Assembly (NCBI GenBank): GCA_022843605.1 | Contig: JALHNI010000024.1 | Span: forward strand, 1 to 58,520 | From: Bryobacter sp. | Lineage (GTDB): Bacteria; Acidobacteriota; Terriglobia; Bryobacterales; Bryobacteraceae | Reading direction: 5' to 3' | DNA: 58,520 bases | Shown here: piece after piece, positions 1-8,173 of the stretch | Layout: every line of letters begins with the position of its first letter | How positions within the stretch are numbered: the first letter of the stretch is position 1 | Made by a program: the position numbers and the translations under genes | Notes under the pieces: generated by a model | What the model saw: the letters and a program-made list of their open reading frames with translations, nothing else | Told to the model about the DNA's origin: nothing | The model's database searches: none

Positions 1-1
1 C

Positions 2-169
2 GATCCGCGCTGCGTGATGGTGAACGTGGACCCGCAGAGCGGGGCGATGAACCCGGCAGTGCTGCGGGCGATTGCGACCGAGCGCGAGGCGCGTTTTGGC
101 GTTTACGGCACGACGGTGGAGCCGGGCGAGATTGCGCCGGGCGATGAAGTTTGGCTGGAAACGCGGTGA
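2..169 (+). CDS. MOSC domain protein, C-terminal fragment
   Basis: Only the last 55 codons are inside the window; the gene begins to the left. The visible part contains a DPRCVMVNVDP stretch followed by an FGVY...G.I..GDEVW ending, which is the usual end of MOSC domains (molybdenum cofactor sulfurase C-terminal type). Such domains are thought to handle sulfur or bind metal-sulfur ligands through a conserved Cys, here the Cys in the PRCVM segment. It ends convergently 23 bases before the DUF1080 gene. The family call rests on a short tail, so the specific function cannot be stated. Confidence 0.6.
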   Translation, partial: DPRCVMVNVDPQSGAMNPAVLRAIATEREARFGVYGTTVEPGEIAPGDEVWLETR

Positions 170-192
170 GGCGAATTGCCTAGACGAAACGG

Positions 193-1152
193 CTATTTCT
201 TCGGGACGGAAACGGTGATGTTGCGGTAGCGGATGATGCCGTGATGGTCACCCTGGAGGAAGAAGGGGCCGGGTTCGGCTTCGTTGCTATCAAGGGCGCC
301 GCCGGTGGGTCCGGGGATTTCAACGTTGTCGTGATAGACCTTGCCATCGCGCAGGACGGTGACGTGACGGCCGACGAAGGTGATGTCGAAGGAGGTCCAC
401 TTGCCGAGGCCGAGTTCGGCGTTGGCGGGAGGCGGATAGTGGCTGTAGACGGCGCCCATTTCATGGTCGGGCAGGCGTCCGCCTTCGGTGCCGATTTGGA
501 TTTCGTAGCGGCCGCGCAGATAGATGCCGCTGTTGCCGGTGGGCGGGCAATTGACTTCGATGTGGAGCTTGAAGTCCTGGAATTTGGCGGTGGTTTTGAG
601 GTTGGCGGCGCCGGGATTTTTGACGCCGGGGACTTCGGGATTGTCGTTAACGAGTTCGCCGTCGCGGGCGATCCACTTGTTGTTTTGGACGTTACCGATG
701 GGTTCCCAGCCGGTGAGGTCCTTGCCGTTGAAGATGGCTTGGGGCTTGGACCAGGACTTGGGCATGGGGCGATCGAGCTTGGGGGCGCGGACGCCGGCGA
801 GCAGGGGTCCGTCGGTGTCGCCACGCTTTTCGACGCCGGAGAGACGGTCAGTGGCGGGAGCGGTGAGTTCCCAGTTCAGGGCGGGTCCTTTACCGGCGGC
901 GGAGAGGGCGACGATTAGCTTGCCGGATTCGACTTTGGCACCGAGAATGGGACGCCAGCCACCGCCGCGGGGTTGGACGCGGCCGGCGAGCTTGCCGTCT
1001 TTTTCGAGGAGTTCCATCCACTGGGGATAGGGTTTGCCGGTGGCGGGGGTGACGGTGAAGTTCCAGCGGCCAAGGAAAGGTTTGGCGTCCTGGGCTGCGA
1101 CGGTGCACGGTAGGGCCGCAGCGGCCACGGCGATGAGAAAGAATTTTTTCAC
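193..1152 (-). CDS. Secreted DUF1080 (3-keto-disaccharide hydrolase-like) protein with N-terminal beta domain
   Basis: This is a 319-residue protein. A signal peptide covers about residues 1-20 (MKKFF...AAQ). Residues about 25-125 form a small separate domain beginning FLGRWNF with a KDGKLAGRV motif. The DUF1080 domain runs from about 138 (FNGKDLTGW) to the end and includes NSGIYLRGRYEIQI, the usual lectin-like jelly-roll core. DUF1080 proteins are linked to glycan binding or 3-keto-glycoside hydrolysis and act outside the cytoplasm. The N-terminal domain resembles the two small secreted proteins at 29191 and 30593. It is monocistronic, convergent with the MOSC gene and divergent from the P450 gene. 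The family call is firm; the substrate is unknown. Confidence 0.85.
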   Translation of the reverse strand: MKKFFLIAVAAAALPCTVAAQDAKPFLGRWNFTVTPATGKPYPQWMELLEKDGKLAGRVQPRGGGWRPILGAKVESGKLIVALSAAGKGPALNWELTAPATDRLSGVEKRGDTDGPLLAGVRAPKLDRPMPKSWSKPQAIFNGKDLTGWEPIGNVQNNKWIARDGELVNDNPEVPGVKNPGAANLKTTAKFQDFKLHIEVNCPPTGNSGIYLRGRYEIQIGTEGGRLPDHEMGAVYSHYPPPANAELGLGKWTSFDITFVGRHVTVLRDGKVYHDNVEIPGPTGGALDSNEAEPGPFFLQGDHHGIIRYRNITVSVPKK

Positions 1153-1230
1153 CCTTCCACTGTATCCGAAGGCGGGGCGGGCGTTGATTGCCGATAGACT
1201 AGCTCATACGCTGGCGATTGCCGCGAATTT

Positions 1231-1236
1231 GAGAGG
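1231..1236 (+). promoter_or_regulatory. Ribosome binding site setting the P450 start
   Basis: GAGAGG lies ten bases before the ATG at 1247. The frame stays open upstream to 1034, but that part overlaps the signal peptide of the opposite-strand gene and does not look like P450 sequence, so this site supports the internal start. Confidence 0.45.
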
Positions 1237-1246
1237 ATGCAAAGAA

Positions 1247-2437
1247 ATGTCCGCGCCCCTTCCACCTGGTTCTTTGTCACTGCTGAATTCCTGGCGGGCG
1301 CTGCGGCAGCGCAACTTTTACCGGGATGAAGCCACGAAGTACGGGCCGATTTTCAAGATGGCGCAGTTTCACAAGAGGGTGGCCTGCATCACCGATCTGG
1401 CGATCAGTCACCGGCTGCTGCGGGAGCATGGAGATGCGCTGATTACGGCGGTGCAGGTGTTTAGCAAGGACCTGACGGGCGGGTTCCTGCGGTACATGGA
1501 CGATGAGACGCACAAGGAGTATGGGCCGCTGTTTCACCGGGCGCTGGCGAAGCCGATCGTGATGCTATCAAGCCCGTGTGCGCGGGAGGTGATGCGAGAT
1601 AGCCTGCCGGAGTTGAATGCGGGGGTGGACCTGGAGCAGTTTCTGCTGAAGGCGACGCGGGCGGTCTTTACGCGGGTGCTGTTCGGGATTGAACCGGGGA
1701 CGCTGGAGTACGAGCGGTTTCGGACGGTGTTTGCGGCGATCGCGAAGCGGCATGTGAATCAGCGACTGACGGCGCAGGGCGTGTACGCGCTGCGGCAATT
1801 GCGGCGGCAGTTCCGGGATCCGCGGGCGCAGGTGTGCGCGCTCTCGGAGATTGCGAAGCATCAGGGCGGAACGGCCGACGATATTGCGATCGACAATCTG
1901 CTTTTCATTCTGCGGATTTCGGCCAACGACGCGGCGGGATTGATGGTGTGGATTATCGAGTTTCTGGGGAGACATCCGGAGTGGCTGGACCGGGTGCGGG
2001 CGGGCGATACGCCGGACCTGCCGCTGCGGATCATCAAGGAGACGGTGCGGCTGTCGCGCAGTGAGTATCTTTACCGGGTGGTATCGCGGGAGTTCGAGTT
2101 CGAGGGATTCCGGTTTCCGGCCGGGTGGATGGTACGGATTTGTGTGGCGGAGGGGCATCGGGATCCGCGGTGGTTTACGGAGCCGGATACGTTTAACCCG
2201 GATCGTTTCGTGGAGAGTCCGCCGACGGATAGCCAGTACTCGCCGTTCGGGATTCGGGACCATGCGTGCAAGGGCGTGGACTTGGCCATCATGCTGGCGT
2301 CAGCGCTGATTGAGGAAGTGGCCGCGTACGAGATCGAACTGAGCGGCGACGGCCGGACGCGACCGCGTGACCGGCACTGGAAACACTGGATGCCAACATC
2401 GAAGGTGACGCTGCGGCCGCGCGGCGATTCGCGTTAG
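1247..2437 (+). CDS. Cytochrome P450 with atypical heme-binding loop
   Basis: A 396-residue protein, the normal size of a soluble bacterial P450. The K-helix motif ETVR is at residues 265-268, a FNPDRFV segment matches the meander region, and the heme-ligand Cys is about residue 341 in FGIRDHACKG. The I-helix region carries NDAAG. Two positions of the heme loop depart from the classic pattern: Arg where Gly or Asp is usual, and Lys directly after the Cys. The overall order of motifs still makes a P450 very likely. No ferredoxin or reductase gene is adjacent. The stop codon overlaps the stop of the opposite DUF1552 gene by four bases. Substrate unknown. Confidence 0.8.
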   Translation: MSAPLPPGSLSLLNSWRALRQRNFYRDEATKYGPIFKMAQFHKRVACITDLAISHRLLREHGDALITAVQVFSKDLTGGFLRYMDDETHKEYGPLFHRALAKPIVMLSSPCAREVMRDSLPELNAGVDLEQFLLKATRAVFTRVLFGIEPGTLEYERFRTVFAAIAKRHVNQRLTAQGVYALRQLRRQFRDPRAQVCALSEIAKHQGGTADDIAIDNLLFILRISANDAAGLMVWIIEFLGRHPEWLDRVRAGDTPDLPLRIIKETVRLSRSEYLYRVVSREFEFEGFRFPAGWMVRICVAEGHRDPRWFTEPDTFNPDRFVESPPTDSQYSPFGIRDHACKGVDLAIMLASALIEEVAAYEIELSGDGRTRPRDRHWKHWMPTSKVTLRPRGDSR

Positions 2438-3765
2438 AGGTTCTCGAGACGGGTGCTGGAGTCTCCGAACTCGTTCGCCTTGATGCCGAAGCGATCCATG
2501 AGCGAGAGGTAGAGGCTGCACATCTTGCGATTTTCCGGACCGGCTTTGAGATAGTTCAAGGCGCGGCCGGTTTTGAGGGTGCCGCCCAGGCCGCCGGCCA
2601 GGATGAGGGGCAAGCGGAAGTTGTCGTGTTTGCGGCCGATCCAGAGGTTCGAGAGGAACATGAGGCAGGTGTTGTCGAGCACGGTGCCGTCGCCTTCCTT
2701 CATGCTGTCGAGCTTGGAGGCGAGGTACGCGTATTGGGCTACGTGGAAGCGGGCGATGCGTTCGTAGCCGTCGGAGTTGTTGTTGTGGGAAGCGGCGTGG
2801 TGGCCTTCCTTGACTTCGAGGAAGGGGTAGTACATGGCCGAGAGGTCGCGAGAGATGATTAAGGACGCGACGCGGGTTTTGTTGGTTTGGAAGGCGATGG
2901 CGATGATGTCGGCCATGAGGCGGGCATGATCGCGGAGGTCTTCGGGGAGACCGTTGGCCGGGCGGTCCATGGTGGAAAGGACGGTGTTCTTGGCCTTGGC
3001 GCCGTCTTCGGCGTTCACCTTGGTTTTGCGCATGCTTTCGACGCGCTTTTCGACTTCGCGGACGCTGCTGAGGAACTCGTCGAGCTTGCTCTTGTCGGTG
3101 GAGCTGATTTTGCGGCTGAGGTCCTCGGCGCGGCCTTTGACGCGATCGAGGACGCTGATGTTAAGGAGGCTGCCGCGGTTGTCGAAGAGATTGTCCCAGG
3201 CGAGGGAGGGATAGACTTCGACGGGCACGGGCGAGTCAGGACTTTGCCAGGAGATGTGGGAACTGTAGGCCATCGAGAAGTTGGTCTCGTGATAGCCGGT
3301 CATGGGCTGATCGCAGGCGAGGACGATGCTGGACTGGGGCGTGTCCTGGCCAACGTGGTTGGCGATCATCTGGTCGACGCTGATGCCGGAGTGGATGACG
3401 GCACCTTTGGCGATTTTGGCGCCGGAGAGGATGCTGCCGGTCTGGCCGGGGTGGATGCCCTGCCCTGTGAGCGCCTTCACGTAGAGGCCGTCGATGACGT
3501 TGATCTTTTCCTTGAGGGGCTCAAGCGGAGACAGGGTCTTGCTGAGCTTCATGCTGGCGCCTTCGCCTTCGGCGCTCCAATGATCCTCGTTGATGCCGTT
3601 GCCGAGGAAGACGACGCCGAAGCGCTTGGGGAACGCCGAGGCGGCGGGCGTATCAGCCAGCGCGTGCATCGATTCCAGATAGGGCAGCGACATGGCGCAA
3701 CCGGCACCGCGAAGGACCGCGCGGCGCGATAAAGGGAGAGCAAGCTTCCGGGTAGAGCGAATCAT
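2434..3765 (-). CDS. DUF1552 domain protein, probably exported
   Basis: A 443-residue protein with the SRRAVLRGAG leader typical of DUF1552 proteins (twin-Arg-like RR followed by a hydrophobic stretch). The body contains RFGVVFLGNGINEDHW, a GIHPGQTGSILSG segment and a GHHAASHNN motif, all usual in this family. In Planctomycetota and Acidobacteriota, DUF1552 genes sit beside DUF1592-type cytochrome genes, and that is the case here: its ATG overlaps the TGA of the upstream gene as ATGA, so the two are one translationally coupled operon. The biochemical role is not established; an exported partner of the cytochrome is inferred. Confidence 0.9.
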   Translation of the reverse strand: MIRSTRKLALPLSRRAVLRGAGCAMSLPYLESMHALADTPAASAFPKRFGVVFLGNGINEDHWSAEGEGASMKLSKTLSPLEPLKEKINVIDGLYVKALTGQGIHPGQTGSILSGAKIAKGAVIHSGISVDQMIANHVGQDTPQSSIVLACDQPMTGYHETNFSMAYSSHISWQSPDSPVPVEVYPSLAWDNLFDNRGSLLNISVLDRVKGRAEDLSRKISSTDKSKLDEFLSSVREVEKRVESMRKTKVNAEDGAKAKNTVLSTMDRPANGLPEDLRDHARLMADIIAIAFQTNKTRVASLIISRDLSAMYYPFLEVKEGHHAASHNNNSDGYERIARFHVAQYAYLASKLDSMKEGDGTVLDNTCLMFLSNLWIGRKHDNFRLPLILAGGLGGTLKTGRALNYLKAGPENRKMCSLYLSLMDRFGIKANEFGDSSTRLENL

Positions 3766-6700
3766 GATTTTGCCTTCGTCGATTGTAGTTTAGAAACGGG
3801 GGCGGCGGGCTTCTCGGGGGTGCGCCGGTTGAGGAACTGGGGACTGGCGACGATGGCTTCCACAAAGGTTTGGAAGCGATAGCCGTTGGCGGGAGCTTGG
3901 GCGACCATGCGGTCGACCAGGGCTTCGTCAGAGAGTTGCAGGGAACGATTGAGGGCGTAGGCGAGGAGCTTGCGGCTGAGGTGGGTAACGTAGTCCTTCT
4001 GGCGATTCTGACGAATGAAGGTGCGTAGTCCTTCGATGCCGGTGCCGGTGGAGCCGCCGGGATATTGCACGAGGGTATCGACGAGGCGGCCGGCGAGATC
4101 CTTGGTGCGGGCGTTGCCGACGGGGCCATAGCCTTCGAAGGCGAGGCCGAAAGAGTCGATGCGCTGGTGGCAGGAGGCGCACGCGACATTGTCACGATGT
4201 TTGGCGAGCATGTCACGAACGGGGAGTTCGGAGGTGGCTTCGTCGTGAGGGAGTTCGGGAACGACGGGAGGCGGAGGCGGAACGATTTCGCCGAGAACGC
4301 GCTGCACGACCCAATTGCCGCGCTTGACGGGGCTGGTGCGGAGGCCGGGGGAATTGAGGGTGAGGAAGACCGCCATGGGCAGAAGTCCGCCGCGTCCGTA
4401 ACGGGCGGCGTCGTCAATGCGGACCCAATTATTGGCAGCGCCGGTGACTTCGGGCATGCCATAGTGCTTGGCGAGGACGGGATTGGCGAAGGTGTAGTTG
4501 CCGTAGATGAGGTCAAGAATCGAGCGGTTGTTCTGAAGAGCATCCTCGACGAGGCGGACCGGTTCGCGGAACATGGCTTCGCGGAGATCGTTGGTGAAAG
4601 CGGGAAAGCGTTCACGGTCGACGGAGTTGTTTTTTTCGAAGTGGCGGAAGGTGAGCCAATTGCCGGTGAACTCGGTGGCGAGGCCGCGGACGCGGGAATC
4701 CTTGAGCATGCGCCGCGTTTGGGCGAGTAAGACTTCGGGGCGCTGCAGGCTGCCGGAGGCGGCGAGCTTGAGTAACTCGTCGTCGGGGTTGCTGGCCCAG
4801 AGGAAGTAACTCAGGCGGCTGGCCAAGTCGTAAGGAGAGAGCGGCCGGGTGGGGACGGCGGAGGGTGCCTTGGGCAGGGCGTTGCGCCGGGTGGAGGAGA
4901 GGCCGGAGTCCTGGAGGTCAAGCCGGTAAAGGAAGTCCGGCGCCATGAGCACGCTGACGAGCGACTCGCGGATGGCATCGTCGTGCGAGAGTTCCTTCTT
5001 GGCGCGGAGCCCCTGGTAATAGCCGAGGAGGTCGTCGCTTTCGGCTTTGGTGAGGGGGCGGCGGTAGGCGCGGGCGGCAAACTGAGTGAGGGCCTGAAAG
5101 TGTTTAGGTTGAGCTTCCTGGCGCTGCTTTTCGAGACCGCGCAGGAGGCTATCGATGCGGGCGAAGTGATGGTTGATGGCCAAGGGGGCGACGGGGTCGT
5201 TGGTGGGGTCGGCCGCGGCTTTGGCGAGGAACTTATCGCGCATGCCGGTGATGGCGGCGGGATCGGTGATGGCCATGCCGACGGGACGGGGAGCGGCGGC
5301 TTCAGCGCCCTTGCCGTCAACGGCGCCGGCCTGGTTGAACCAGAACTGGGTCCAGGTGCGCTCGGTAGCCTGGGCCATGTAGTCGAATTCGTTCCAGAGA
5401 CGGTCGAGTTCCTGCTTAGCCTTATCGTCGAGGATGAGTTCGACGAGGGGTTGGTCATCGCGCCAGAAGCCGACGACGCTGTGATAGCCGGCACTCAGAA
5501 GGCGGCCTTTATCCTGGGAGTCGTCAGGAAAATAGCGGCCGCGTTCGCTGACGTAGAAGAAGTCGGGGAAGACGTGGGCGAAGCGGGAGAAGGCAGCTTC
5601 ATAGTCTTTGCGTTGGGCGGCGGGCACGACGAGATCGATGTCGTCGACGCGGGCTTTGGCGAGCAGGGCGGCCCAGCGGGGAGCGCCTTCCTGGTGGAGG
5701 CCGGGATAGCGCGGAATGGTGGGGGCGACGCGTGGCGGGTCAGTATCGTTGTGGAGGGCGGCGGGGTCGCTTTCACGGCGATGCTCAGCGTACTCTTTCA
5801 GCTTCCAGTTGACGAGGGGTTGGGAGCCCGGGGGCAGGCCCTTCACTTTCGGGGCGGCGAACTGCTTTGAAGTGTGCAAACGGATGCGGGTGACGAAAGC
5901 CTGCATCTCGTCGGTCTTTGGGGCGCGTTCTTCGGCTTTGGCGGGAAGGGCGAGCCAGAGCTTCTGGAGCTTGGCCATGGGACCGATGGACTCGGGCGTA
6001 TTGAGCGCCTGCCAGACCATTTGAAGGTACTTGGGGCTGATTTTGGCTTCGGCGGCGAGGCTGGCGAGGGTCGCGCCGGGCTTGCCCAGGTTCGCGCGAT
6101 GTTTGTAGCGCCAGGCGGCTTCAAAGTAGGCAGCGTACTTGGTGGGTTGGCTGAAGTAGAACTGGACGATGCGCTGGACGGCGAATTTTTCGCGGTCGGT
6201 CTCCACGAGCATCGGGTGCGGAGAGAAGGCGATGGCGTCGGGTGTGAGCACCATGTGGTTAGCGACTTCGCGGGCAGCCTGCAGGTACTTGTTCAGGAGG
6301 GCCGGCGACATGGTGAGCGATTCGCCGGAGTTATCGAAGCCGGCGGGATTGGCCGGGTCGATCGGGAATTCGCGGGTGACCTGGAGGTCCTGGCCGGTGA
6401 GGTCACGGATGGTGTAGTTGTATTCGGAGTTGCTGAGCCGGCGGGCGGAGACTAAGCCGGGGTCGCCGGCGGAACGCTTGATTTCGGCGGCACGGAGGGC
6501 CTGAATCCAACCGATGACCTGATGATTGGATTCGGCGGGGGGCGGCGACAGGGGCTTGGGCGGCATGTCCTGGGCCTCGAGGCGTTCCATGACGAGAGCC
6601 CAGCGGGGATAGTCTTTGGTGACCTGATCGAGCGTGGTGTAGGCCTTGAGATCGAACTGGGCGGCGGGAGATGCGCCACTGTGGCAGCCGATGCAGTGTT

Positions 6701-6824
6701 TGGCGAGGAAGGGGCGAACTGTCTGCTGAAATTGACGGTCCAGGGGCGAGGGGGCGGCGGCCGGGGCAGCGGCATTAGAAGCAGCGACGCCGGCGAGCAG
6801 AGCAAGAAGGGCTCTCAGGTGCAT
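3762..6824 (-). CDS. Exported DUF1587/DUF1595/DUF1592/DUF1588/DUF1585 c-type cytochrome-like protein
   Basis: A 1020-residue protein when started at the ATG at 6824, where a signal peptide begins (MHLRALLALLAG). A first heme c motif CIGCH is at residues 44-48. SNSEYNYTIRDLTG marks DUF1587, YDLASRLSYFLWASNPDDEL marks DUF1592, RTSPVKRGNWV marks DUF1588, and a second CxxCH motif, CASCH, is at 882-886 before the DUF1585 tail. This multi-domain order is standard for large planctomycete-type cytochromes thought to act in the periplasm. The open frame continues to a TTG at 7016 inside the neighbouring phosphatase gene; that extension lacks a signal and is rejected. It is the first gene of the operon with DUF1552. 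Confidence 0.9.
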   Translation of the reverse strand: MHLRALLALLAGVAASNAAAPAAAPSPLDRQFQQTVRPFLAKHCIGCHSGASPAAQFDLKAYTTLDQVTKDYPRWALVMERLEAQDMPPKPLSPPPAESNHQVIGWIQALRAAEIKRSAGDPGLVSARRLSNSEYNYTIRDLTGQDLQVTREFPIDPANPAGFDNSGESLTMSPALLNKYLQAAREVANHMVLTPDAIAFSPHPMLVETDREKFAVQRIVQFYFSQPTKYAAYFEAAWRYKHRANLGKPGATLASLAAEAKISPKYLQMVWQALNTPESIGPMAKLQKLWLALPAKAEERAPKTDEMQAFVTRIRLHTSKQFAAPKVKGLPPGSQPLVNWKLKEYAEHRRESDPAALHNDTDPPRVAPTIPRYPGLHQEGAPRWAALLAKARVDDIDLVVPAAQRKDYEAAFSRFAHVFPDFFYVSERGRYFPDDSQDKGRLLSAGYHSVVGFWRDDQPLVELILDDKAKQELDRLWNEFDYMAQATERTWTQFWFNQAGAVDGKGAEAAAPRPVGMAITDPAAITGMRDKFLAKAAADPTNDPVAPLAINHHFARIDSLLRGLEKQRQEAQPKHFQALTQFAARAYRRPLTKAESDDLLGYYQGLRAKKELSHDDAIRESLVSVLMAPDFLYRLDLQDSGLSSTRRNALPKAPSAVPTRPLSPYDLASRLSYFLWASNPDDELLKLAASGSLQRPEVLLAQTRRMLKDSRVRGLATEFTGNWLTFRHFEKNNSVDRERFPAFTNDLREAMFREPVRLVEDALQNNRSILDLIYGNYTFANPVLAKHYGMPEVTGAANNWVRIDDAARYGRGGLLPMAVFLTLNSPGLRTSPVKRGNWVVQRVLGEIVPPPPPVVPELPHDEATSELPVRDMLAKHRDNVACASCHQRIDSFGLAFEGYGPVGNARTKDLAGRLVDTLVQYPGGSTGTGIEGLRTFIRQNRQKDYVTHLSRKLLAYALNRSLQLSDEALVDRMVAQAPANGYRFQTFVEAIVASPQFLNRRTPEKPAAPVSKLQSTKAKS

Positions 6825-6931
6825 TAAAACTCTAATCCTTGCATCGGAAACGCGAAGAGGCCGCGTTCTGGATGGTATCGACATTATGTCAAAGAGGAGG
6901 GGGCGCGAGCCGCCCTTCGCTACCAACGAAG

Positions 6932-6953
6932 ACGCCCGGCCGGAGCCGGGCGT
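6932..6953. terminator. Hairpin between the phosphatase and the DUF1592 gene
   Basis: Nine-base perfect arms (ACGCCCGGC and its complement) around a four-base loop lie 20 bases past the phosphatase stop on the minus strand. There is no clear U-run, so it may be a palindromic repeat or a factor-assisted terminator rather than a classical one. The rest of the gap (6825-6972) shows no gene. Confidence 0.5.
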
Positions 6954-6972
6954 TACGCGCAAGGTTTGGAGC

Positions 6973-8112
6973 TTACTTTGAGGGCTTCCAGCCGTAGGCG
7001 GACATGATGACTTCAAAGAGGTGGGTGTTGGGAAAGAAGCCTTTCACTTTGTCGGCACCGGGCCCCATGGCGGCGGCGAGGACCTCTTCGCCGGTATGGG
7101 AGTGGCCGACGCGGAGGGCCGGAAGGGAGACCGTTTCCTTCGAGTCGTGTCCGGCTTTCTGCCACTCGGCGAAGCCTTTGAGCAGGGGGTCACCGCGGCG
7201 GCCGCCGACGGTGCGGAGTTCGAAGGAATGGTCCGCGGTGAAGATGAGGAGGGTATCGCGGAGGTCGACTTTGGCGGCAACTTCGCGGATGAGTTTATCG
7301 AAGTTGACGACGTTGTTGAGTCCACGTTCCGGGTTGTCGGTGTGGGCGTCCCACTCGACCATCAGGAAGTAGCCTTTGCGGTTCTTGGAGAGACGATCGA
7401 GGGCGGCGAAGGTCATGGCGGGGACGTCGGAGGCGTTGTCGAGGAGCGCCAGGGGACGGGCGTTGGTGGCCGGGATGTCGGCCAAAGCCGCGTAGATGGG
7501 GCGTTTTTGGCCGGCGGCGATGGTGTCAAGGTTCTTGCCCAGCTTCTGAACGTCCTCGTAGATGCGCTTGCGACCGGCGCCGAGGACGACGTCGACGCCG
7601 TCACCGAAGCGGGGCGAGAAGATCTGGAGGTAGAGGTCGCCTTGCTTGGCACGATCGTTGGCGTGGCCGAAGCAGGCGGCGGGGGTGGCATCGGCGATGG
7701 AGACGTTGGAGACGACGCCGGTGGAGAGGCCTTGCTCTTCGGCGTACTCGAGGACGGTCTTCAGCATGGCGCCTTCGCTTTTGCCGCGAACGGTATCGGG
7801 TCCCATGGAGATGATGCCGTTGTGGGTCTTTTGGCCGGTAACGATGGCGGTCATGCCGGCGGCGGAGTCTGTGACGTAGGAGACAGCGGGAGAGGTATCG
7901 GAGAGGCCGATGTGAGGCCAGCTTTGGACGAAAAGCTTTTGCGGCTCGCCGTAGCCGACCAGTGAGGCGGCGTTGAGGGTGGGGATGCCCCCGGCGTCGG
8001 CGAGGAAGACGATGACATTTTTGGCCCGTTTGTTCGGCTTGAGCGGTTGAGCCGAGAGGAGGGCTGGCGCGAGGCAGACGGCCAGGGTGAAGGCGATTCG
8101 ATGGAGATGCAT
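6973..8112 (-). CDS. Secreted alkaline phosphatase (PhoA-type fold)
   Basis: A 379-residue protein with a signal peptide ending near ALLSAQ. VTDSAAGMTA carries the nucleophile Ser. FLADAGG supplies the first metal-binding Asp, in place of the more usual GDGMG form. EWDAHTDN, TADHSF and GHSHTG supply the other Asp and His metal ligands. It hydrolyses phosphate monoesters in the periplasm or outside the cell to release phosphate, if it behaves like its family. The gene is transcribed toward the DUF1592 gene but separated by 148 bases and a hairpin, so a separate transcript is likely. It is divergent from the tandem MBL gene with 61 bases between. Confidence 0.88.
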   Translation of the reverse strand: MHLHRIAFTLAVCLAPALLSAQPLKPNKRAKNVIVFLADAGGIPTLNAASLVGYGEPQKLFVQSWPHIGLSDTSPAVSYVTDSAAGMTAIVTGQKTHNGIISMGPDTVRGKSEGAMLKTVLEYAEEQGLSTGVVSNVSIADATPAACFGHANDRAKQGDLYLQIFSPRFGDGVDVVLGAGRKRIYEDVQKLGKNLDTIAAGQKRPIYAALADIPATNARPLALLDNASDVPAMTFAALDRLSKNRKGYFLMVEWDAHTDNPERGLNNVVNFDKLIREVAAKVDLRDTLLIFTADHSFELRTVGGRRGDPLLKGFAEWQKAGHDSKETVSLPALRVGHSHTGEEVLAAAMGPGADKVKGFFPNTHLFEVIMSAYGWKPSK

Positions 8113-8173
8113 CGAGACGAGTTTATCGCGCTCAGGTTAAGGGACAGTTTCATTGGCGATTTTCTTGTAAGCT

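Noticed and set aside
1034..1246. Upstream extension of the P450 frame
   Set aside because: It overlaps the signal-peptide region of the opposite gene and does not resemble P450 sequence; a ribosome site precedes 1247.
6825..7016. TTG start extending the DUF1592 protein by 64 residues
   Set aside because: The extension lies in the phosphatase gene and the hairpin, has no signal, and the ATG at 6824 starts a proper signal peptide.
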